Shown here: positions 9,060 to 17,049 of the stretch, one piece after another | Numbering within the stretch: the stretch's first letter is position 1 | Layout: each line of letters starts with the position of its first letter | Assembly (NCBI GenBank): GCA_020403045.1 | Contig: JADBYK010000012.1 | Location: 1 to 64,000, forward strand | Origin: Cytophagales bacterium | Lineage (GTDB): Bacteria > Bacteroidota > Bacteroidia > Cytophagales > Cyclobacteriaceae | Length of the DNA stretch: 64,000 nucleotides | Direction: 5' to 3' | Made by a program: the position numbers and the translations under genes | The notes under the pieces: model-generated | The model's database searches: none | Seen by the model: only the letters and a program-made list of their open reading frames with translations | What the model was told of the DNA's origin: nothing

Positions 9060-9773
9060 CTATTTAGAGCCAAAAACTTTTTTTAACAACTCTGAGGTAC
9101 GAGCAGCCGGATCTTGACGAATACTTTTCTCTTCCTTAGCAATCATCGTAAACAAACCTTGTATGGCCATATCGGTAGCGTACTCATTCAAGTTCGGATT
9201 TACCTTCGAAACAAAAGGTATCCGGTTGTAGTTCGAGATCAGATCACCATAGTACTTTGTTGCATTTACTTTGTCAAGATTAGTTTGCACCACCGGTTTG
9301 AATTTTTCTTTTAATTGAGCAGATGTTGTTCGCTTCAAAAATTGAGTAGCCGCGTCTGGCTGCCCCTTCAATACCGCAAATGCATCATCAATCGACATTT
9401 GTTTAATCGCAGAAATAAATATGGGTTTTGCCTCTTTGGCCGCTTCCTCTGCTCCGCGATTAAGTGTGAGTACAAACCGATCGACTTCACTTCCCATCCC
9501 GAGCTGACGTAACTTATCTTCTACTTTCTTTACATCTTGTGGAAAAGGAATCTTTATCTCTGGATTTTTGAAATACCCATCCATCTTAGATGTCAAGTCG
9601 GTGCCTTTTGTGATGCCATTTACCAGTGCCTCTTTCAATCCATTAGCAACTTCTTCTTTGGTGAGTGACTTTGGTGCACCTACGGCTTTCTTTGTATCAT
9701 TTATCAGTTTATCCAATTGCCCAAATGCATTCAGCTGAGCGGCCACCAAAAGAGCCATCAAGAGATACTTCAT
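9060..9773 (-). CDS. DUF4197 domain-containing exported protein
   Basis: This 237-residue protein has a signal peptide (about 1-18, ending NAFGQ) and then the DUF4197 domain over nearly its whole length. Typical segments are GLKEALVNGI, NRGAEEAAKEAKPIF and MSIDDAFAVLKG, with the C-terminal YATDMAIQGLFTMIAKEEKSIRQDP. The family is common in Bacteroidota and Proteobacteria, is mostly helical and periplasmic, and has no known function. It seems to head a small operon with the 50-residue protein, paaN and the hypothetical at 6876. Confidence 0.88.
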   Translation of the reverse strand: MKYLLMALLVAAQLNAFGQLDKLINDTKKAVGAPKSLTKEEVANGLKEALVNGITKGTDLTSKMDGYFKNPEIKIPFPQDVKKVEDKLRQLGMGSEVDRFVLTLNRGAEEAAKEAKPIFISAIKQMSIDDAFAVLKGQPDAATQFLKRTTSAQLKEKFKPVVQTNLDKVNATKYYGDLISNYNRIPFVSKVNPNLNEYATDMAIQGLFTMIAKEEKSIRQDPAARTSELLKKVFGSK

Positions 9774-9835
9774 AGAAATAAATTAGGCCGCTAAGGTACG
9801 GAAACGATCACCAAAGAAACAATGTGGCTTAGAGC

Positions 9836-9979
9836 GGGTGTACGACAGTTTTTCTTAAAGTGGATAGCTCAATGGTGTACTTTGTGCAACCTTTGAGCAC
9901 TTAGTGGTTTGCAGTCTTACCACAGGGAACACAAAGAATCCACAAGGGTCACGGAGAAATGCAAAACTGTTGTACACCC
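9836..9979. mobile_element. MITE-like insertion with 17-bp terminal inverted repeats and 8-bp target duplication
   Basis: The ends are GGGTGTACGACAGTTTT (9836-9852) and, inverted, GGGTGTACAACAGTTTT (9979-9963), one mismatch in 17. The same 8 bases, CTTAGAGC, flank the element at 9828-9835 and 9980-9987, as expected for a transposition target duplication. The 144-bp body has no open frame. Inside is a CCACAGGGAACACAAAG-like stretch, seen in other Bacteroidota intergenic repeats. The right target copy contains the stop codon of the hydroxy-acid oxidase gene. Transposases making 8-bp duplications include the IS66, ISL3 and hAT-like groups; which one applies cannot be told here. Confidence 0.8.
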
Positions 9980-9980
9980 C

Positions 9981-11243
9981 TTAGAGCAGACTTTCACGGG
10001 TTATTTCGGAAATATTTTTACAACCTGCTAATCCCATAGTCAGATCAAAGTCAGCCAAAAAATTCCGCAACACTTCGGCAACACCTGCCTGACCGGCAAG
10101 TGTCAACCCATAAACGTAAGGGCGGCCAAGGCAAACGGCTGTCGCTCCCAACGCAATTGCTTTGAATGCATCTGCACCACCACGAACACCACTGTCTAGC
10201 AAGATTGGAATTCTCCCAGCAACTGCTTCGGCAATTTTTGGCAATGCTTCGAAGGTACTAATCGAGCCATCGACTTGTCTACCACCATGATTAGAAATGA
10301 AGATGCCATCTATGCCATGATCAATAGCAAGGCGCGCATCATCGGGATGCAAAATTCCCTTTAGCAAAATGGGGAGCTTTGTATGTTGGCGAAGAAATTT
10401 GAGATCGCCCCAAGTAAGAGCAGGATTGGAATAAATGCTAACGAACTTCTGAACTGCCTTAACCGGGCGTCCGGATTTCAATTTTGAAAAGAATCCGTTG
10501 CCCGGATAATTTCTCGTCATCGTAATGAGGCCACTCAACAATTGGTAAGTGAGTTTTTGTTGCGCCTTTGGTATCGGCTCATCCATCAGTCTTTGAAATA
10601 CAGGATCAGAAGTATACTGAGCGATCCCGCGGCCTTCCATAAAAGGCAAATAAGCCATATCTAAATCACGCGTGCGCCAACCGAGCATGGTTGTATCGAG
10701 GGTAACCACAATGGCAGAACAGCCGCACTTTTCGGCACGCTGTACAAAACTTGCCACCAATTCTTGTGACTTACTCCAATACAACTGAAACCAACGTGGG
10801 CTATCACCCATGGCAGCCGCTACTTCCTCCATCGGGCGAGAAGCCTGGTTAGAAAAAATGTAAGGGATACCCATTGACGAAGCTGCCTTTCCTACGGCAA
10901 CATCCGCCTCCTTGTGAACCATTTCTAAAACACCAATAGGCGAAAGTAAAAAAGGCGAAGGAAACGTTTGTCCAAATAACACAATGCTCGTATCTCGTTC
11001 ACTTACATTGCGAAGCATGCGCGGAACAATTTTATACTGCTCAAATGCAGAACGGTTCGAACGAATCGTAGATTCAAAGCCTGCTCCTCCAAGTATATAA
11101 GCCTTGGCCTGTGTGCTCATTTTTGCTGCGGCAAGCTCTTCCAATTTATTTGCATCAATGGGAACAATGGGCAATCGCCCGGCAAACCCATTTGAGTAAA
11201 TCTCTCTTTGTTGGTTGGCACCGGATGTAGAAGAGGCGATCAT
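9981..11243 (-). CDS. FMN-dependent alpha-hydroxy-acid oxidizing enzyme (lactate 2-monooxygenase-like)
   Basis: This 420-residue TIM-barrel flavoenzyme should oxidise an L-2-hydroxy acid such as lactate. The start at 11243 is preferred to 11321, which would overlap dtd. The catalytic histidine lies in SNHGGRQVDG (His319), with FMN-binding segments PILLDSGVRGGADAFKAIALG and GRPYVYGL near the C-terminus. The internal loop and length (about 40-50 residues longer than glycolate oxidase) resemble lactate 2-monooxygenase. It is the last gene of the 9981-12897 cluster, 31 nt after dtd. The stop codon lies within the target duplication of the adjacent MITE. Confidence 0.88.
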   Translation of the reverse strand: MIASSTSGANQQREIYSNGFAGRLPIVPIDANKLEELAAAKMSTQAKAYILGGAGFESTIRSNRSAFEQYKIVPRMLRNVSERDTSIVLFGQTFPSPFLLSPIGVLEMVHKEADVAVGKAASSMGIPYIFSNQASRPMEEVAAAMGDSPRWFQLYWSKSQELVASFVQRAEKCGCSAIVVTLDTTMLGWRTRDLDMAYLPFMEGRGIAQYTSDPVFQRLMDEPIPKAQQKLTYQLLSGLITMTRNYPGNGFFSKLKSGRPVKAVQKFVSIYSNPALTWGDLKFLRQHTKLPILLKGILHPDDARLAIDHGIDGIFISNHGGRQVDGSISTFEALPKIAEAVAGRIPILLDSGVRGGADAFKAIALGATAVCLGRPYVYGLTLAGQAGVAEVLRNFLADFDLTMGLAGCKNISEITRESLL

Positions 11244-11274
11244 GAAAAAGATGTTAGATGTAAGAAATAAGATT

Positions 11275-11727
11275 CTAAACTCTGTTCTTCGTATCAATAA
11301 GGATCGTAACGGGACCATCATTGATCAATGAGATTTTCATGTCAGCCCCAAACTCGCCTGTTTGTACCGCTTTGCCCATCTCCTGCGTCAGCTTGTCAAT
11401 CATTTTTTCGTACAAGGGGATGGCAATTGGAGGTTTGGCTGCTTTGATGTAACTCGGTCGATTGCCCTTTTTAGTGCTCGCGTGCAATGTGAACTGGCTT
11501 ACCAACAGAATTTCGCCACCGTCATCCTTAACATTAACATTCATCACACCTTCGTGATCATTAAATATTCGTAAGCCAACTAGTTTACTACTCAACCACT
11601 CTATGTCTTCTTCGCCATCCGCATCTTCAATCCCCAATAAAATCAAAAGTCCTTTTCCAATCTTTGACTTGGTATAACCTTCGATAACCACCGCAGCTTC
11701 CGCTACTCTTTGCACAACCGCTATCAT
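11275..11727 (-). CDS. dtd: D-aminoacyl-tRNA deacylase
   Basis: This 150-residue enzyme hydrolyses D-amino acids mischarged onto tRNA and also clears glycine from tRNA-Ala in many bacteria. It has the family start MIAVVQRV, the SQFTL catalytic motif and a C-terminal NDGPVTILIDT, a variant of the usual NxGPVT cross-subunit motif. Length is normal. It starts one base after the stop of the NAD-binding protein, indicating co-transcription. Confidence 0.95.
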   Translation of the reverse strand: MIAVVQRVAEAAVVIEGYTKSKIGKGLLILLGIEDADGEEDIEWLSSKLVGLRIFNDHEGVMNVNVKDDGGEILLVSQFTLHASTKKGNRPSYIKAAKPPIAIPLYEKMIDKLTQEMGKAVQTGEFGADMKISLINDGPVTILIDTKNRV

Positions 11728-11728
11728 A

Positions 11729-12373
11729 TTAATAATTCTGCATTTCAGCGGACGAATGAATAAATCTACCTACGCTTTCAGCTTTCCCGAACGCGAATAA
11801 TGCGCGTGCTACTTTGATCGATTCAATGGCTGCAAATTTCTTTGGAATGAGAAACCCAAAAATTTTATAAAATACTTGAGCGGCTCCTTCCCCAGCACGT
11901 TGTTCTTTGCGCGGACCTGTTAGCAAAGACGGCTGGAGGATATGAAAACTTCTGAAGCCAACTTGATCAATTGCGTCTTCAACCTCACCTTTTACTTTAT
12001 TGTAAAATATGGAAGAGTTTTTATTTGAGCCTAAAGCAGAAACAATTAGATACTGCGTTGCTCCGTTTTGTTTTGCTATTCGAGCCAACGCTAAAGGCGC
12101 ATCATAATCGACTGCCCGAAAAGCCTCTTTTGTCTTTGCCAGTCGCATGGTTGTACCCAAACAACAAAAGACATCGTTAGCGTTTACTTGAGCTAGGGCA
12201 GTAGAAAGTTCACTAAGTTCGCAAACAATGTTTGTTAGTTTAGGATGTGATTTTCCCAACGGTCTTCGGCTAATGGCAATCACGGATGAATAATGCTCAT
12301 CTGCCAACATTAATTCTAAAAGTTGGCTACCTATCAACCCCGTGGTGCCGGCCAGTAATGCAACTTTTGCCAT
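11729..12373 (-). CDS. NAD(P)-binding Rossmann-fold protein, HTATIP2/TIP30-like
   Basis: The 214-residue product begins with a dinucleotide-binding motif (LLAGTTGLIGSQLLELML) and has CCLGTTMRLAKTKEAFRAVD and LIVSALGSNKNSSIFYNKVKGEVE, where Ser and YxxxK form the short-chain dehydrogenase-like active site. This pattern matches the atypical SDR group that includes human TIP30. Bacterial members are usually called oxidoreductase or NAD(P)H-binding protein, without a known substrate. It overlaps nothing and sits 2 nt after the upstream gene stop and 1 nt before dtd. Confidence 0.8.
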   Translation of the reverse strand: MAKVALLAGTTGLIGSQLLELMLADEHYSSVIAISRRPLGKSHPKLTNIVCELSELSTALAQVNANDVFCCLGTTMRLAKTKEAFRAVDYDAPLALARIAKQNGATQYLIVSALGSNKNSSIFYNKVKGEVEDAIDQVGFRSFHILQPSLLTGPRKEQRAGEGAAQVFYKIFGFLIPKKFAAIESIKVARALFAFGKAESVGRFIHSSAEMQNY

Positions 12374-12375
12374 AT

Positions 12376-12897
12376 CTAGAAGATCTGCTGAATTTCCTTT
12401 TTTAACTCCGATAGTGCATGGTTAATCAAATCCACCTTTTTATCCATCGTCATTTGAAAAACCTTTTTTGCAAGATCAATACTGGTTGCCTCCGGTGGCA
12501 TTCCTGTTGCAGATTCGTTAATCATAATGATTAAATCTTCCTTTGCGTTTTTTATCTGGCTCCATACCTCCTCACTCATGTACACTTGTTGAGAAACATT
12601 GTGGTTGTACTCATTACGTACCTCATCAAGAAGAATTTTTTGAAAATCTCTGGCAGAGAAACCGGGGTTGTTTAGTCGGATGAGTAAATTTTGAGGAGAA
12701 ATACGCTCCAGAAATAAGATCATTCGTTCATACGCTTGAAGTCGGGCGGGTAAAATCGTTTCGATGCTGCGGCCACGCACGTCTAGTTTTTTAAGCTCGA
12801 TTTCACGCTGGATAAATGAGCGCACGATAAGATAAACCGCATATAGTACGATCGAGGCTGGTATCAATATCTTTCCAAATTCTAATAAGGCATTCAT
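12376..12897 (-). CDS. conserved Bacteroidota membrane-anchored hypothetical protein
   Basis: The 173-residue protein has one N-terminal membrane span (about 8-27, LIPASIVLYAVYLIVRSFI) and a long helical cytoplasmic part. Segments such as ETILPARLQAYERMILFLER and NLLIRLNNPGFSARDF are familiar from a conserved Bacteroidota family of unknown function (I believe a DUF793x-type family, not certain). It is the first gene of the 9981-12897 cluster and is divergent from the antitoxin gene at 12964. Confidence 0.7.
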   Translation of the reverse strand: MNALLEFGKILIPASIVLYAVYLIVRSFIQREIELKKLDVRGRSIETILPARLQAYERMILFLERISPQNLLIRLNNPGFSARDFQKILLDEVRNEYNHNVSQQVYMSEEVWSQIKNAKEDLIIMINESATGMPPEATSIDLAKKVFQMTMDKKVDLINHALSELKKEIQQIF

Positions 12898-12963
12898 GGG
12901 AATTATTTAATGGTCTAATATGTTCGAAATTTAGCTAATTTTATAGCAACAAAATGCTTCGTT

Positions 12964-13155
12964 ATGAGCAGCGAGAAATTAAAAGAATATTTACATCAAA
13001 TCGCAGACAGCGTGAATAGTGAAACACGATTGGACGATATCTATGAACAACTAGCTCTGCTGGACGATATCGATCAATCTGAAGAACAAGAAAAGCTCGG
13101 AAAAGTAGTAGCACACGAAGAGGTTGTTGCCCGTGCAAAAGAATGGTTAAAATAA
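12964..13155 (+). CDS. antitoxin of a RelE/ParE-type toxin-antitoxin pair
   Basis: This 63-residue acidic, helical protein (IADSVNSETRLDDIYEQLALLDDIDQ ahead of GKVVAHEEVVARAKEWLK) looks like the short antitoxins encoded just upstream of RelE/ParE toxins in Bacteroidota. The call depends mostly on context: a degraded toxin frame starts within its last 13 nt (ATG 13143). The C-terminal HEEVxxRAKEWL helix is typical of the toxin-wrapping segment. The antitoxin frame is intact while its partner is not. Confidence 0.7.
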   Translation: MSSEKLKEYLHQIADSVNSETRLDDIYEQLALLDDIDQSEEQEKLGKVVAHEEVVARAKEWLK

Positions 13156-13296
13156 TCTAGACGGAACAAATACCGCTACTTGGTAGTGTTTTCTTACAAG
13201 ATAATCTATAAGGTGTCGAACGAAAAAATAACAATTTCCCGTGTTTTTCATACTGCTCAAAATCCGAGAAAACTGAAAGGAGTATATGATGTTTGA
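13143..13296 (+). pseudogene. decayed RelE/ParE-family toxin gene
   Basis: An ATG at 13143 overlaps the antitoxin end and reads MVKII-stop-TEQ. In intact homologues the stop position is Trp (MVKIIWTEQ), so TGG has become TAG at 13158-13160. Right after TEQ a shifted frame (13168-13296) reads NKYRYLVVFSYKIIYKV and then ITISRVFHTAQNPRKLKG. That is the characteristic toxin C-terminus with its core beta strands and the HTAxNP ending. About 45-60 central codons are missing, judging from the usual toxin length. The remnant runs into the hesB start. It cannot make a working toxin. Confidence 0.8.
13276..13282 (+). promoter_or_regulatory. Shine-Dalgarno-like site before hesB
   Basis: AAAGGAG lies 6 nt before the second of two adjacent ATGs (13286 and 13289), which favours 13289 as the start. 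Such purine-rich sites are rare in Bacteroidota; this one lies inside the toxin remnant, so it may be a chance inheritance. Confidence 0.45.
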
Positions 13297-13591
13297 CAAC
13301 GTAAAACCAATTGGAATTAGTGCAAGGGCTGCAGAAGAAGTAAAGAAGATCATGCAGTCGAAAAATATCCCTGCGGGTTATGGCCTACGACTAGGAATAA
13401 AAGGTGGTGGATGTGGGGGTGTATCGCTTATTATTGGGTTTGACAAACAAAAACCAACCGACTTGGCGTATGAACTGGAGGGTATACAGGTGTATGTGGA
13501 GAAAAAGCACACGATGTACTTAATCGGTAAAGAGGTTGATTTCTATGAAGGTGCGGATGCCAGAGGGTTTATGTTTGCTGAGGCAAACTAG
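13289..13591 (+). CDS. HesB/IscA-family iron-sulfur cluster assembly accessory protein
   Basis: The 100-residue protein has the A-type carrier fold: IGISARAAEEVKKIM, then LRLGIKGGGCGGVSLIIGF and FYEGADARGFMFAEAN. Typical IscA/ErpA proteins bind the cluster with one cysteine in the GGC region and two more in a C-terminal CGCG motif. Here only the first cysteine (position 42) is present and the chain stops at GFMF, before the CGCG region. It may carry iron or a cluster differently, or serve another role. Start chosen at 13289 from the AAAGGAG spacing. Confidence 0.85.
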   Translation: MFDNVKPIGISARAAEEVKKIMQSKNIPAGYGLRLGIKGGGCGGVSLIIGFDKQKPTDLAYELEGIQVYVEKKHTMYLIGKEVDFYEGADARGFMFAEAN

Positions 13592-13598
13592 TTTTACT

Positions 13599-13746
13599 AC
13601 CACTAAGGCACTGAGACACTAAGAATCATACTATTGCCAGAACTGCGAAATAGTCGTTGACCATTGGAACCATAGCAACCACCTCAAACGCCAAGTTGTT
13701 AATTTCCTTTTGAGTCATCTAAATAAAAACTTAGTGCCTTTGTGGT
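13599..13746. repeat. inverted-repeat element between convergent hesB and folB
   Basis: ACCACTAAGGCACTGAG (13599-13615) is inverted at 13746-13730 as ACCACAAAGGCACTAAG (15 of 17 match), enclosing 114 bp without a gene. Further GACACTAAG copies follow the left arm. No target duplication is visible outside the arms. CACTAAGGCACTAAG-type sequences are a frequent Bacteroidota intergenic repeat. Between two convergent stops it may also act as a two-way terminator. Confidence 0.65.
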
Positions 13747-13754
13747 CACCAGGG

Positions 13755-14117
13755 CTACGCTCTTTCCTTGTTTACCACCACACTCGCCTTCTTGCAGACA
13801 CCACCTATTGGGGGATTGAATTTCGAGATTTTTACTTCTACTGCTTTTGCCGAAGGAAAAGAGCGAAGTGACTTTTCAGCTATCAAATGACCTACCGTTT
13901 CCAGTAGTTTTGCCGGTCGGTCCATTACGCCTTTCACAATCGCATACACATCTTCATAGTTGATGGTTCCTGTCAGTTCATCGCGAAAAGCAGAATCTGA
14001 AAATTCGGTATCGATGACCACGTCTACTTCAAACTTGTTTCCAGATGATCGCTCGTGTGGATAGACTCCATGGTAGGCGTGGAACTCAAGACCCTCCAGC
14101 ACTACTTTACCCGTCAT
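13755..14117 (-). CDS. folB: dihydroneopterin aldolase
   Basis: The 120-residue FolB cleaves 7,8-dihydroneopterin to 6-hydroxymethyl-dihydropterin and glycolaldehyde in folate synthesis. It has FHAYHGVYPHE with the substrate-binding Glu22, TINYEDVYAIV in the middle, and VKISKFNPPIGG, containing the catalytic lysine region. Size is normal. Its ATG overlaps the stop of the DivIVA gene by 4 nt (14114-14117), suggesting translational coupling of folate synthesis to a cell-shape gene; this may only be economy of space. Confidence 0.94.
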   Translation of the reverse strand: MTGKVVLEGLEFHAYHGVYPHERSSGNKFEVDVVIDTEFSDSAFRDELTGTINYEDVYAIVKGVMDRPAKLLETVGHLIAEKSLRSFPSAKAVEVKISKFNPPIGGVCKKASVVVNKERA

Positions 14118-14827
14118 TGAATATCGTCAAAGAAAGATTTCTGTGCCTTAAATTCTGTAGAGAAAACAGGCTGAGGGACTTCTTTCACGGCTTCTTGGGA
14201 TGGCAATGCCATGGCGTTCTTTATTTCACGTTCCACTTCAGCGTTGGGAAAAAGTGTTCTTTTAGACTCTCGTTTTGCCAACGCCAGGTGTTGATCGGGA
14301 TCAAAATCACGTGCAGCTGTTTTTGCACGCTCTACTCTATCAATCGTCTCAGCAGCAAGGCGTTTCATATCTGACAACAAATTGTCTTTATGCAACTCCA
14401 GTGTTTTGTAATGCTGACCGAGGGTCTTCAACCGTTCCTCCATCTCTGCCAAAAGTTGCTTAGAAAGATACTCAGCTTCTTCCATCGCATTCTTCGCTTT
14501 CGATCTAGACTCGTTAACCATCGCGTCAGCCTTCATTTGCGCTTCACGCAAAATTAATTCTGCAGTCTTATTCGCTTGGTCAATTACATTCGCGCCAGTA
14601 TCTTCCGCTGTCTTTAGTGTTTTGTAAAGAGAGCTTTCCACTTCGCGCAATTTTGAGACTTCACGTTCGGTCGCTTCGTATTTGATCCGAATTTCTTTGT
14701 TATCGTCCTGCATGCGTTCCCATTCCTGAGAAAGTGATTGCAGGTATGCATTTACTTCGTCTTTGTCATAGCCACGCAATACTCTTTCGAAAGCTTTTTG
14801 GCGAATTTCCAATGGGGTGATTCTCAT
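14114..14827 (-). CDS. DivIVA domain-containing protein
   Basis: The 237-residue protein opens with the DivIVA/GpsB membrane-binding motif, ITPLEIRQKAFERVLRGYDKDEV at 3-25, followed by NAYLQSLSQEWERMQ. A long coiled coil (about 30-180) follows, then a less ordered tail. DivIVA proteins gather at curved membrane and organise division or polarity proteins; in Bacteroidota the role is poorly known. Ends within a 4-nt overlap with folB. A lone -7 box (TATATTTG) lies about 67 bp upstream. Confidence 0.9.
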   Translation of the reverse strand: MRITPLEIRQKAFERVLRGYDKDEVNAYLQSLSQEWERMQDDNKEIRIKYEATEREVSKLREVESSLYKTLKTAEDTGANVIDQANKTAELILREAQMKADAMVNESRSKAKNAMEEAEYLSKQLLAEMEERLKTLGQHYKTLELHKDNLLSDMKRLAAETIDRVERAKTAARDFDPDQHLALAKRESKRTLFPNAEVEREIKNAMALPSQEAVKEVPQPVFSTEFKAQKSFFDDIQ

Positions 14828-14893
14828 AGTGTGATTTTTTAGTTAACCAGTTTAAAAAATAAAAGAAGTTTAAAAAATGAAAAAATCGACAGA

Positions 14894-14901
14894 CAAATAT
14901 A
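14894..14901 (-). promoter_or_regulatory. candidate -7 box for divIVA-folB
   Basis: The minus strand reads TATATTTG, matching TAnnTTTG, 67 bp before the DivIVA start. No convincing TTTG -33 box lies 17-23 bp further upstream, so this is a weak prediction. Confidence 0.3.
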
Positions 14902-14950
14902 GTAAATTGTTCTGAATATGCTTACAGTCAGCTGTTTACTTTTGGTTTGT

Positions 14951-16054
14951 CTATTCCTTACCGAGTTCGATAAAGTTAACGTTGTAGTTGTTCAAGAATT
15001 TCCTGGAGTCATCGATAAAAGTCTTAAACTGAAGTAATGAGGTTGGATCGGTGATAAACCCCGTTGGATCGTGTTCAAAAGAAGGTACAGGCAGTACATA
15101 AAATTTTCTTTGCCCAGTTGGTTTTTTATACACCCACTGGAGTAGGTAACCGGCAGAATCAATTCTGCTTATTGAAATCTCTGCTGTTTTTACTTTTACC
15201 AAATCGAGTCTCACCATTCCTCCTCCGTTTTTATATCTGTCGCGCTGCCCGGATACGAAATTTCCTAGTGAATAAACAACTAACCGGTTTTCTGCTTTAC
15301 GCCACTCCATTGGCTGCAGCACGTGCGGGTGCGAGCCAATGACCGCATTTGCACCCAACCGAAAACAAAACTCTCCAATCCTCTTCTGATCAGCTGAAGG
15401 TTGTTGCTGGTACTCCAAGCCCCAGTGTGTAAAAACAATAATGAAATCAGGAAGCAACGACTTAGCTTTTAGTAAATCTTTTCGAATCAGCGCTGTATCT
15501 AAAAGGTTCACTACATTTGGCTTGGTCACTCGAAGTCCGTTGGTACCATACGTGTAGTTCAGAAGCGCAATCGTAAACCCTTTTTTTGAAATCAAAAGAG
15601 GGTACTCGTTCATTCTTTCCAAAGTATCGCGAAAAGTACCTGTATGTAAAAAATCCAAACTGTCGAGTTGGGTGATGGTTCGTTCTAGTCCTCTTCTACC
15701 CCGATCTAAGCTATGATTGTTCGCTGTCACCAAAATATCCATACCCGCGTCTTTCAGTGCCATTGCCAATTCATCGGGAGCGCTGAATTGAGGATATCCT
15801 TTATAGGGCGCTCCTGCTAGGGTTAATTCCAGATTTCCAATGGTGATATCGACCGATTCAAAATAGGGCTTAACAAATCGAAAACAGGAGTCATATTCAT
15901 ACTTTTTCGTGGTTGCATTAAAGGCTGACTGAATTTGTGAATCGTGCTGCATGATATCGCCTACAAATAACAAAGACAAGCGAGTGGTATCCTGAGAAAA
16001 TGTATTTCCGTAAATCGCCAATAACAAACATGTCACTAAAAATAAATATCTCAT
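14951..16054 (-). CDS. CapA-family exported metallophosphatase-like protein
   Basis: The 367-residue protein has a signal peptide (about 1-20, YLFLVTCLLLAIYGNTFS) and the CapA/PgsA calcineurin-like fold. Visible metal-site motifs are LFVGDIMQHD, the TIGNLELT region, VTANNHSLDRG, FTHWGLEYQ and GSHPHVLQPME. CapA proteins act in poly-gamma-glutamate capsule synthesis in Bacillus. Bacteroidota homologues are usually single genes of unknown substrate, as here. The start at 16054 gives the signal peptide and leaves 13 nt after the WD40 gene; 16075 and 16129 are longer alternatives that overlap it. Confidence 0.9.
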   Translation of the reverse strand: MRYLFLVTCLLLAIYGNTFSQDTTRLSLLFVGDIMQHDSQIQSAFNATTKKYEYDSCFRFVKPYFESVDITIGNLELTLAGAPYKGYPQFSAPDELAMALKDAGMDILVTANNHSLDRGRRGLERTITQLDSLDFLHTGTFRDTLERMNEYPLLISKKGFTIALLNYTYGTNGLRVTKPNVVNLLDTALIRKDLLKAKSLLPDFIIVFTHWGLEYQQQPSADQKRIGEFCFRLGANAVIGSHPHVLQPMEWRKAENRLVVYSLGNFVSGQRDRYKNGGGMVRLDLVKVKTAEISISRIDSAGYLLQWVYKKPTGQRKFYVLPVPSFEHDPTGFITDPTSLLQFKTFIDDSRKFLNNYNVNFIELGKE

Positions 16055-16067
16055 TGCCACCGATTTT

Positions 16068-16994
16068 CTATCCATTAACTCCACCAAATTCAATATCCCA
16101 AATTGATATGCTTCGATCATCGCTGGCACTTGCCAGGTAGTTACGGAAAGGCATCCACAAAAGCTTATTTACGGAAGTGCCATGGCCTGTATGACGAGCT
16201 CTATCAATCACTTTTAGCAATTTAAGTTGGGCAGTATCCCACACTTTTATTGACTTGTCCATACTTGCCGTAGCAAAATAGTTGCCATCCGGATTAAAAG
16301 CAATATGATTAATCGCGTACAGGTGAGCTGCAATTTCCTCCACCTGTTTATAGTCACTATTTGTGTCCCAGACTTTAAGCTTTGCATCACGCGAACCGCT
16401 CATCAGAAAATGACTGCTTGGCAAATACCGCATGGTGAAGATAGAATTGGAGTGAGCCTGCCATTCTTTAATCAATCGAAAATCATTAAGTGCAAATACC
16501 CGAATAAAAAAATCACTGTAGCCGATAGCACACTCACCACGCTGCGGGTTAATTGCAATGGTTCGAGCACTTTTTTCTGTAGCCAAAATCTTCTTCCTAA
16601 TAACCCATTTTTCCAAATCGACAACGATAACGGATCCTTCACCCGTTGCAACCCATAAATCGTTTCCAAATACCTGCATATCAAAAATAAAAGAAGAAGT
16701 TAACTTCAATGAAGCCAACTCTTTTTGTTGACGCCAATCCAATAAGTGAATCCCCTCATAATTTTGCCCCGCCACCAGTAAGTCCTTATCCTGAAGATGA
16801 AGAAGTGAATACACTGAGTTCGGAAGTTTCGCAATCAGTTCACCCTCCGCCAGGCTTTCAGCATTCCACGACACAACCATGCCATCACCCGCAGCAGAAA
16901 AAAAAAGATTTGGTTCGGTACTTGGCTGGAGCGTATACACGCAATCTCGGTGCCCTGTAAGCGTATTTACTTTTGAAACGATGGGAGTTGTCAT
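16068..16994 (-). CDS. WD40 repeat beta-propeller protein
   Basis: The 308-residue protein consists of about six or seven WD40 repeats forming one propeller. The best repeats end LMSGSRDAKLKVWDT, FATASMDKSIKVWDT and YLASASDDRSISIWDI. It has no signal peptide, so it is probably cytoplasmic and mediates protein contacts; no partner can be named. I use the ATG at 16994 because the longer frame to 17090 would overlap the divergent phosphopantetheinyl transferase. It probably shares a transcript with capA. Confidence 0.9.
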   Translation of the reverse strand: MTTPIVSKVNTLTGHRDCVYTLQPSTEPNLFFSAAGDGMVVSWNAESLAEGELIAKLPNSVYSLLHLQDKDLLVAGQNYEGIHLLDWRQQKELASLKLTSSFIFDMQVFGNDLWVATGEGSVIVVDLEKWVIRKKILATEKSARTIAINPQRGECAIGYSDFFIRVFALNDFRLIKEWQAHSNSIFTMRYLPSSHFLMSGSRDAKLKVWDTNSDYKQVEEIAAHLYAINHIAFNPDGNYFATASMDKSIKVWDTAQLKLLKVIDRARHTGHGTSVNKLLWMPFRNYLASASDDRSISIWDIEFGGVNG

Positions 16995-17049
16995 TCTTGT
17001 GTTCAAAGTGCCGTGGGCCCAAATGAAATGCAAGATTAGTCTATTGGGA

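Noticed and set aside
11244-11321. Longer start of the hydroxy-acid oxidase
   Set aside because: It overlaps the dtd coding end, and the family begins near the shorter start.
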